Assembly: GCA_049522565.1 (NCBI GenBank)
Contig: JBEKNT010000152.1
Span: 1-14,205, forward strand
From: JASHVB01 sp049522565
Lineage (GTDB): Bacteria; Pseudomonadota; Alphaproteobacteria; Acetobacterales; Acetobacteraceae
DNA: 14,205 nucleotides
Direction: 5' to 3'
The first letter of the stretch is position 1. Every line of letters starts with the position of its first letter. Shown here piece by piece: positions 7,037 to 11,895 of this stretch. The translations under genes were made by a program, and so were the position numbers. The notes under the pieces were generated by a model that searched no databases, had not been told where the DNA came from, and saw nothing but the letters and a program-made list of their open reading frames with translations.

Positions 7037-7279
7037 CTACAGCCCCTCGGAGCGGGGTGTGCCCCAGAATTCCACGAATTCCCGCGCCTCGGGGTTCTCG
7101 GCGACGTAGCGTCCGACGGCTTCGCTTGCCGCGCGGATGCGTTTCCGTCGGACATCGCGTGCCGCATCCGCCGCAAGCTGGCGTAGATAGGTTGCCAGAC
7201 CGATGCCTCGGATCTTGGCCTCGGCTTCGAGGGTGGCGCGGACGTCGTCGTCGAGCCGGACAGAGATCGGCGCGGTCAT
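7037..7279 (-). CDS. Ribbon-helix-helix antitoxin of the PemK/MazF-type module
   Basis: An 80-residue protein with an N-terminal CopG/Arc-type ribbon-helix-helix region: TAPISVRLDDDVRATLEAEA (2-21) followed by GIGLATYLRQLAADAA. A basic linker, RDVRRKRIRAASEAVGRYV, leads to an acidic, aromatic tail ending EFVEFWGTPRSEGL that would wrap the toxin. The ATG at 7279 has GAGGA at 7286-7290 with six-base spacing. The stop TAG (7037-7039) is one base from the toxin ATG, the classic antitoxin-first order. It probably represses its own promoter in complex with the toxin. Its C-terminal linker is echoed in the pseudogene at 10311-10569. Confidence 0.82.
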   Translation of the reverse strand: MTAPISVRLDDDVRATLEAEAKIRGIGLATYLRQLAADAARDVRRKRIRAASEAVGRYVAENPEAREFVEFWGTPRSEGL

Positions 7280-7516
7280 GGGTTGTCCTCGGGTCAAGTG
7301 TGTCGTCAGTCGTGTAGCGTACTGGCGTAGTTCGATCCAGTCGTCGTGAGCAACGCCTGCCAGACAGCGAGTTGCCGGATCGGTTCGCCCTTCGTGATGC
7401 CTGCTTCGGCCACAGAACCTGCGATCCAGCCTGATGGTCGGGCTCGCTGTTCTTATGGGCGTTGCGACGACTGGCCCAAACGCGCTGTTCGGACGTGCAC
7501 CGACCGACTGGCCCTG

Positions 7517-7718
7517 GCGCGCGATTCCTAGCCAGTCGGAGCGGATGCGGCGGCGCTGCCTCTTCGCACGGACGTTGCCGACACACTGGATGGCGCCGCC
7601 GGGCGCGCAAGCGGTGCTTGGTGAGCGTGGTCGTGCCGGCGCCGGGGCGGGAGATGATCGCGAAGGTGCGACGGTGGGCGAACTCGCCGGCCGGCGCACC
7701 AGGGAGCTGGTCGGTCAT
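7517..7718 (-). pseudogene. prfC 5' fragment, degraded second copy
   Basis: The minus strand from an ATG at 7718 reads MTDQLPGAPAGEFAHRRTF and AIISRPGAGTTTLTKHRLRA, matching residues 1-40 of the intact RF3. A +1 shift then moves the match to another frame: GGAIQCVGNVRAKRQRRRIR followed by SDWLGIAR. The GTP-binding motif HPDAGKTT has become RPGAGTTT, losing the essential Lys. Similarity stops near 7517, about codon 67. It is a non-functional fragment in the same orientation as prfC and lies upstream of the TA module. Confidence 0.88.
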
Positions 7719-7769
7719 ACCGGCCGCGTAGGAAAGCACCGGAAGGGGGGCCGCCCGGCGCCGCTTCCT

Positions 7770-7801
7770 CTCATATAAGGCAAGAGCGGGGAAAACCAGG
7801 G
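7770..7801 (-). promoter_or_regulatory. Conserved promoter copy upstream of the prfC fragment
   Basis: CCCTGGTTTTC, 13 bases, TATATGAG on the minus strand, identical in blocks and spacing to the putative prfC promoter. If active it would transcribe through the dead prfC fragment toward the antitoxin and toxin genes, about 490 bases downstream. Confidence 0.45.
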
Positions 7802-7822
7802 ACAGCGCACGCCCGATGGCTG

Positions 7823-8071
7823 GCAGGCGGCCAAAACCGTCCGGACGGGCGACAGGGCGCGGAAAAGTCTTGCCGGCGGCCGAGAGTGGTAGACTCTCCG
7901 GCTGCCAGCCGGCGCGACGCTCCTGTCATTGCGAAGGGCGAAGCGACGGCAGTGGCGTCTTGGCCATGGTCTTCGGAGGGGCTAGGTTCTGATAGGGAAA
8001 CCAAGGTGCGCGTTGGTGCGCCGATTTCCGCGTGACGTTGCTGCCCGATGACCGGCCAGAAGGCTAAATGC
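7823..8071. other. Intergenic region, no gene seen
   Basis: No credible coding sequence is visible. It contains TCATTGCGAAGGGCGAAGCG near 7925-7944, which resembles the TCATTGCGAGCG...AAGCGA intergenic repeat seen in many Proteobacteria. It also has a short CCGGC/GCCGG hairpin near 7898-7912. The promoter of the following + strand gene should lie here but I cannot pick it out. Confidence 0.4.
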
Positions 8072-8572
8072 ATGCTTCGCTCCCGGCTCAGTTTGTGTGC
8101 TCTGGGCCTGCTCATCGTCCTTGCGGCGGGCACCGGTATAGGCATGCTTGTCTATAAGGTGCATGCGCTCAACGCACAGAGCAAGGCATTCGTTGGCAAC
8201 GCAGTGCCGGCGATCGCCGCGAGTTGGAACGAGGAGCAACTGCTCAGCCGCGCTACGCCAGAACTGCGTGACCAGATCATGTCGGAAGATTTGCCAACGC
8301 TGTCCGCTTTATCCACGCATCTCGGTCAGTTTGCTGAGTACCTGGGCGCAACCGGTGAGGTGAGTTGGGTATCTTTGGCCGGCTTCGGAGGTTCAATATC
8401 GGCTACGTATGTAGCCAAAGCGAGCTTCGTGAACGGCATTACGACGTTCCGGCTCACGCTTGTCAGGCTTGACGGGCGTTGGATGATCAGTGAGTTCCAT
8501 CTTGACGCCGTACAGCTCGATCCGGCTGGTTCCGGCCTTTTGCAATCGGATCTGTTCATTAGCCATCGTTGA
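8072..8572 (+). CDS. Membrane-anchored protein of unknown function
   Basis: I do not recognise this 166-residue protein. It has a basic N-terminus, one membrane segment (LSLCALGLLIVLAAGTGIGM, about residues 6-25) and a soluble C-terminal domain predicted to be extracytoplasmic. Its second half has alternating strands such as YVAKASFVNGITTFRLTLVR and DGRWMISEFHLDAV, a pattern seen in NTF2-like or SnoaL-like periplasmic domains. The middle part, NEEQLLSRATPELRDQI, looks helical. I chose the ATG at 8072 for its AGAAGG site (8058-8063, eight-base spacing). The in-frame ATG at 8048 would add eight residues but has no ribosome site. The gene stands alone between non-coding stretches. Confidence 0.7.
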   Translation: MLRSRLSLCALGLLIVLAAGTGIGMLVYKVHALNAQSKAFVGNAVPAIAASWNEEQLLSRATPELRDQIMSEDLPTLSALSTHLGQFAEYLGATGEVSWVSLAGFGGSISATYVAKASFVNGITTFRLTLVRLDGRWMISEFHLDAVQLDPAGSGLLQSDLFISHR

Positions 8573-9190
8573 CTTGCGACCGGCGAAGCCGATCCGCGAA
8601 ACCGGGGGCAGGATGGGCACCGCGTCAGGGCCTGAAGCAACGGCGACCGCCGGTCCGGCGCCGTTCAGCAGCCGCAGAGATCACCGGCATGGACGCTCCC
8701 GCGGCACCGGATGCTCTGGGGCTGTCGGGTCGAACAGCTTGCCCGTCACTGGATCCGTTTCGCGTCTCGGCTCGCGCGGCACGCCGCCCCGGTGACATAG
8801 CCGCCGCTGGTCAAGGGCCCGGGGCTTGTCTTGGACAGGCTATGGCGGGCAGGCGTGCGCACCTGCCGGGCGACGCTCTGGCACCCCGGCTTCACTCCGT
8901 CCGCTCCAGACTTGTCCTGCAGCGGCCACCGCGGCGCGCGGGAGACCGCGCCGAGCTTGCGCGGGATGTCATCGGCAAGGAGGCAGGCGACCTGATGGCC
9001 ATGCACGCCGTTGCGAGCCAGACCGCAGGAACGGCCCGACGATCGAATTGACCGCCTTGGCCGCCAAGTCCCGGCAGTCCGCTGATCCGCGCCGCCTTTG
9101 CCGACCGCGCCGCGCCTCCACCGCCGCCGCAACGCAGGAGATGCCCGACTCCAGTCAGGAGCGATCGGCTGGAACGTCACGACGGCCAAA
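8573..9190. other. Gene-poor stretch of ~620 bases
   Basis: Several long open frames exist on both strands here, as expected at this GC content. None gives a protein with recognisable motifs, a ribosome site and sensible composition together. No transposase, tRNA or repeat array was seen. It is probably decayed sequence between two isolated genes. Confidence 0.5.
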
Positions 9191-9224
9191 TGAAAAGCCC
9201 GGAACACCGCTGGCGTTCCGGGCT
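9191..9224 (-). terminator. Rho-independent terminator of the PEP-CTERM gene
   Basis: AGCCCGGAAC (9196-9205) pairs perfectly with GTTCCGGGCT (9215-9224) around a nine-base loop. On the minus strand the stem is followed by TTTCATTT. It lies 70 bases after the stop of the PEP-CTERM gene and faces the correct way. Confidence 0.85.
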
Positions 9225-9294
9225 AGCCGAGGTGGTTCGGATGAGGAGTGGTGGAAACCCGCGAGGATAGTCCGCGCGGGTCCGGCTAATTCGC

Positions 9295-9909
9295 TCAGTG
9301 ACGCCAGCGACGCACGACGCCCAGGCCCAGCACGCCAGCCCCGAGCAGCGCCAAGGAGATAGGCTCCGGGACCGGCAGGCCAGGTGTGACCACCGACTCG
9401 GAGCAACTGATCGATGCACCGATGTCAGATTGCGTGCAGGTCTCGGAGAGGGAGGCTGTCTGGCCGAGGAATATGTGGCCGGCACTGGTGTCCGTGGTCA
9501 CCGACCCGTTAAACTGTTCCGATATGCTGCCGTTCGTGCTGACTCCGCTCGCAACCTTGATCGCTGAGGAAATGCCCGTGAACGTGATCGTCTCATCGCC
9601 AGCGGTGAGGGTGAAAGAATCAGGACCCACGGTGGTATTGAACGTCAGAGTGCTGAACGACGCGGAATTGCCGGTAACGATCCCTGCTATCGCCGCAGCC
9701 CCCACCGTGGTGGTACCGCCGATATCCTCGATGGTCGGGATGGTCTTGGTAGCGGTGGTCAGCTTGATGTCGGTGGTATCGACGGTATAGGAGCCAACCC
9801 CGTCGACCGAAAACGACAGCAACGTCGGCGTCGCATAAGCCCCACCGCTTGCGGCGGCGAGGGCAATCACTGCGCCGGCTAATAGCTTGGCAAAACGGTG
9901 AACAGGCAT
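9295..9909 (-). CDS. Small PEP-CTERM sorted secreted protein
   Basis: A 204-residue protein. The signal peptide MPVHRFAKLLAGAVIALAAA ends near GAYA (about residue 26). A Thr/Ser/Gly-rich, probably all-beta body follows, with no enzyme motif and only two Cys, in the C-terminal third. It ends in a textbook PEP-CTERM signal: LPVPEPISLALLGAGVLGLG then VVRRWRH. Exosortase would cleave at the VPEP region and release or anchor it at the outer surface. In other bacteria such proteins are often linked to exopolysaccharide and floc or biofilm matrix. The start at 9909 is set by GAGGAG with seven-base spacing. In-frame ATGs at 9933 and 9930 and an open frame up to 10008 exist but would spoil the signal peptide. 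A sigma-54-type promoter lies upstream and a strong terminator downstream, so it is monocistronic. Confidence 0.87.
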   Translation of the reverse strand: MPVHRFAKLLAGAVIALAAASGGAYATPTLLSFSVDGVGSYTVDTTDIKLTTATKTIPTIEDIGGTTTVGAAAIAGIVTGNSASFSTLTFNTTVGPDSFTLTAGDETITFTGISSAIKVASGVSTNGSISEQFNGSVTTDTSAGHIFLGQTASLSETCTQSDIGASISCSESVVTPGLPVPEPISLALLGAGVLGLGVVRRWRH

Positions 9910-9916
9910 TGATCCG

Positions 9917-9922
9917 CTCCTC
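9917..9922 (-). promoter_or_regulatory. Ribosome binding site of the PEP-CTERM gene
   Basis: GAGGAG on the minus strand, seven bases before the ATG at 9909. It decides the start among several in-frame ATGs. Confidence 0.85.
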
Positions 9923-9973
9923 AATTTCATCATGACGGCCCGGGCCGCTGCCCGTATGTCCTGAACCCTAGAT

Positions 9974-9991
9974 AAGCAAGTCACGTGCCAA
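9974..9991 (-). promoter_or_regulatory. Sigma-54 (RpoN) -24/-12 promoter
   Basis: On the minus strand TTGGCACGTGACTTGCTT matches the sigma-54 consensus TTGGCACG-N4-TTGCW at every defined position. The -24 GG falls in 9988-9989 and the -12 GC in 9976-9977. Transcription would start near 9964, giving a leader of about 55 bases to the ATG at 9909. The orientation and distance fit the PEP-CTERM gene. Confidence 0.78.
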
Positions 9992-10310
9992 AGTAAAACA
10001 TTGAGCATTTTCAGCCTGTTGACGATGGCGTCACGCGCCCGTCCGGCGCCGATGTAAAGTTTTCCGACTCACCCTGCGCGGCCGGCAGGCCCTTCGGCCG
10101 GTTCTCGACCGGTCCGGCCATCCCGCACCGGCCAGGACCCGCGTGCGTCCAAGGGGCCGCGGCAGCCGAGGCACGTGCTGCCAGCACACGCCACCTGGCG
10201 GCCTGCAAGCCGCTCCGGACGTCGGTCTGGCTGGCCTGCCAGCGCCCCCGGCCGCGTTGGGTTGCATATATTGCCCGGCCGCCACGCCTGTCGCGACCTT
10301 CCGCCAGCCA
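9992..10310. other. Intergenic region upstream of the PEP-CTERM promoter, no gene seen
   Basis: Very GC-rich sequence with open frames of Pro/Arg/Gly-rich composition typical of non-coding high-GC DNA. No recognisable protein fragment, RNA gene or repeat was found. Binding sites for a sigma-54 activator would be expected within the first 100-200 bases, but I cannot identify one. Confidence 0.4.
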
Positions 10311-10569
10311 TCACCCTTGGTTCTCGGCGGCGTAGCGAGCCACAGATCCGCTTACAGCGCGGCTTCGTTTCCGGCGAGCCTCGCCCGCCTCGCTCTGCTC
10401 GGCCAAGGCCCAGAGCGCGTCGATGGCGGCCTGCTTGGCTTCCATCTCGCCCTCGTAGCGGCGCAGGGGCTTCCCGCACGACCTCGCTGGCGCTCCCGTG
10501 CCTACCGGTGGGCGACTTGGTTGTCGATGCAGCGACGGTGGCGCTCCGTCAGACTTACGTTTCTGCCAT
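10311..10569 (-). pseudogene. ParD-like antitoxin remnant joined to a ribbon-helix-helix antitoxin tail
   Basis: Three reading frames on the minus strand carry consecutive pieces of a ParD-type antitoxin. NVSLTERHRRCIDNQVA lies at about 10561-10510, GRHGSASEVVREA at about 10503-10463, and RRYEGEMEAKQAAIDALWAL with AEQSEAGEA follows. Two frameshifts separate them. The last piece continues without a break into RRKRSRAVSGSVARYAAENQ, which resembles the linker RRKRIRAASEAVGRYVAENP of the intact antitoxin at 7037-7279 rather than ParD. It ends at a stop at 10311. It is dead as ParD. A 44-residue open frame from the ATG at 10445 remains, but with no evidence of expression. No ParE partner is visible downstream. 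Confidence 0.7.
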
Positions 10570-10591
10570 CGTTGGCCACGACTCAGCCGCT

Positions 10592-10802
10592 TGCTGCATC
10601 GAGGAGCAGGTGGGCTGCTCGGGTCGGGTGTTCCGCCGAGGCCGAGCACCGGGCCATCCTTGAACAAGCCCTCCGGCCCGAGACGGAAACCTTCGCCGAG
10701 GCCGCTGCTCGGCTGCGGGCACGGACGCCGCCACAGGCCACCAACAGCGCCGACCTGGTGCGGCAGGATCGGGACCGGGATCATGCGGCCGGCAACCCGT
10801 GA
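10592..10802 (+). pseudogene. FitA-like antitoxin remnant (N-terminus damaged)
   Basis: AARVGCSAEAEHRAILEQAL then RPETETFAEAAARLRARTPP and TNSADLVRQDRDRD form the C-terminal two thirds of a FitA-type ribbon-helix-helix antitoxin. The pattern GxSAEAEHRAIL followed by SADLxRxDRDRD is typical of the family. The N-terminal strand is broken: IEEQV at 10598-10612 lies in another frame and about six codons seem lost before AARVG (10614). No start codon with a ribosome site fits. The stop TGA (10800-10802) overlaps the GTG of the following PIN toxin fragment by four-base GTGA coupling, as in a live TA operon. The ParD-like remnant on the other strand abuts it at its 5' end. Confidence 0.72.
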
Positions 10803-11128
10803 GGCAGGTTGTCGTCGATGCCTCGGTTTCCGCGAAGTGGGTGGTCGAGGAAGATCACAGCGCGAAGGCCGCTCTTCTGTTGCAGTGTGACGCACGCCAC
10901 GCGCCCGACCATTGGCTGGCCGAGGCGATCAACGTGCTTTGGTCAAAGGCCGTCAGAGGCGAGCTGACTGCGGCGGACATGGAGGAACGCACGATTGCCC
11001 TGCTGCGCGCGCCGGTCACGCGAACGCGCGACGCATGGGCGCGCCCCCGGCCGGCCCGTCACAAGGACGCGGTGAACCCGTACTGGCTGCCGTGCCGTTC
11101 CCCGAAACGGGTGATGCGTTCGTCATAG
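10799..11128 (+). pseudogene. Truncated VapC/PIN-domain toxin
   Basis: It starts at a GTG overlapping the stop of the FitA-like remnant. Residues 1-73 (to about 11017) are a PIN-domain N-terminal half: VVVDASVSAKWVVEED with the first catalytic Asp (7), then DHWLAEAINVLWSKAVRGEL with the second acidic site (Glu42). The second half, including the third and fourth catalytic acids, is absent. The frame instead runs on into sequence antisense to the end of the vapC gene on the other strand until the stop at 11128. The remaining 36 residues are therefore not PIN-derived. It cannot be an active nuclease. Confidence 0.75.
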
Positions 11129-11487
11129 GTGACCAGCGGGCAGCCAAGTTCGATCGCCGTGGCAATCAGCAACCGGTCGGCCGCATCGCGATGCTCCAGA
11201 TGATGCAGCCGGTAGGCGCGGGAGGCGGCGTGCAGGGACAGCGGCACCGCCACGATTCCGGGGCGAGCGAGGAAGCGTTCCACCCATGCTTCCACCGCCA
11301 CATCGAGCGCGATCCGGCCGGTATCGACCAGCAACGCGATCTCCCAGGCGGTGATCGCACTCAGGTGGATGGTGCCGCCATCGCGCCAACACGCCTCGAT
11401 CAGGGCCACGGTGGTCGGCCGCAAACGCGTGCTGCCGCTGTCCAGCCAAAGCGCGATATGGGTGTCCAGCAGCAGCGAGCCCGTCAC
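11059..11487 (-). CDS. vapC: VapC-family PIN-domain toxin
   Basis: A 142-residue PIN-domain ribonuclease with all expected acids: Asp8 in LLLDTHIALWL, Glu49 in SAITAWEIALL, Asp101/Asp104 in HRDAADRLLIATA and Asp122 in LVTYDERI. VapC toxins cleave tRNA or rRNA in a Mg-dependent way. The target here is unknown. The start is GTG at 11487, which overlaps the antitoxin stop in a four-base GTGA, implying translational coupling. The 3' end lies against the truncated PIN gene on the opposite strand (overlap 11059-11128). It appears intact, in contrast to the TA remnants to its left. Confidence 0.88.
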   Translation of the reverse strand: MTGSLLLDTHIALWLDSGSTRLRPTTVALIEACWRDGGTIHLSAITAWEIALLVDTGRIALDVAVEAWVERFLARPGIVAVPLSLHAASRAYRLHHLEHRDAADRLLIATAIELGCPLVTYDERITRFGERHGSQYGFTASL

Positions 11488-11738
11488 CGCTCGATTTCTT
11501 TGCCGGTTTCCGCTTCAGGGACATCTTCCAGCGTTGGAGCAGTGAGATCCACGCCATCACGCACCTGGACGGACCCTGGATGGGCGCCGAACAGCGATCC
11601 AGTCCGGGCCTCCTGCTCCAGCAAGCGCCGAAGCGCGAGGCCAACGGCTTCCGTCTTGTTGCCGCCGGTCAGCCTGGCCGCGGCAGTTTCGATAAGAGCA
11701 ACGACTTCAGGACGATTGATGGTCACGACCGATGGCAA
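11484..11738 (-). CDS. vapB: VapB-family antitoxin
   Basis: An 84-residue antitoxin of the Rv0623/PSK-type VapB group. The N-terminal DNA-binding part has INRPEVVALIETAAARLTGG (the beta strand then helix) and NKTEAVGLALRRLLEQEA. The C-terminal half is a toxin-binding tail. I place the start at TTG 11738, five bases after GGAGG (11744-11748). A TTG at 11750 is in frame but would put the ribosome site inside the gene. It is followed by vapC with a GTGA overlap. It probably autorepresses through the AT-rich inverted repeat just upstream. Confidence 0.83.
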   Translation of the reverse strand: MPSVVTINRPEVVALIETAAARLTGGNKTEAVGLALRRLLEQEARTGSLFGAHPGSVQVRDGVDLTAPTLEDVPEAETGKEIER

Positions 11739-11750
11739 AATCGCCTCCAA

Positions 11751-11771
11751 TCATTATGTCATTAATTATGA
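11751..11771 (-). promoter_or_regulatory. AT-rich inverted repeat, likely vapBC operator/promoter
   Basis: TCATTATGTCATTAATTATGA contains CATnAT (11752-11757) and its mirror ATnATG (11765-11770) seven bases apart. CATAAT on the minus strand could serve as the -10 box. Strong AT content in a GC-rich genome, immediately before the antitoxin ribosome site, fits a VapB-VapC binding site. Confidence 0.5.
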
Positions 11772-11836
11772 GATGCCCGTCTGAAATGCGCAAGCGGGGT
11801 GGATGTGCCTCGCGACCCGTCGCATGCCGCCGCCAC

Positions 11837-11866
11837 TGGCAACGCACCCCGCCCTCTCGCTATGCT
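11837..11866 (+). promoter_or_regulatory. Possible uvrD promoter
   Basis: TGGCAA (11837-11842), 18 bases, TATGCT (11861-11866), about 30 bases before the uvrD ATG. The match to a housekeeping promoter is moderate, and the call rests on position between divergent genes. Confidence 0.3.
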
Positions 11867-11895
11867 CCTCCCGTGCCAGCCCGATTCCCCACCGC

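Larger units (their letters stand above)
7517..7822. repeat. Direct repeat, copy B: degraded prfC 5' end and promoter
   Basis: The counterpart of 6341-6643 with scattered substitutions and small indels. It includes the prfC-like coding fragment, the leader and the promoter blocks. Similarity fades beyond about 7822. The two copies are about 1,176 bases apart, start to start. Confidence 0.85.

Noticed and set aside
7306..7450. A minus-strand stop-to-stop frame with protein-like text (GITKGEPIRQLAVWQALLTT).
   Set aside because: It has no start codon with a ribosome site, is under 50 residues, and lies in the region expected to hold the antitoxin promoter. It may be a relic but has no supporting motif.
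8569..9051. A 160-codon + strand open frame after the unknown membrane protein.
   Set aside because: Arg/Ala/Pro-rich composition, no ribosome site, and overlapping long frames in other phases. Typical of random high-GC DNA.
8746..9207. A 153-codon minus-strand open frame in the gene-poor stretch.
   Set aside because: It has no motif and no ribosome site, and its 5' end would overlap the terminator of the PEP-CTERM gene.
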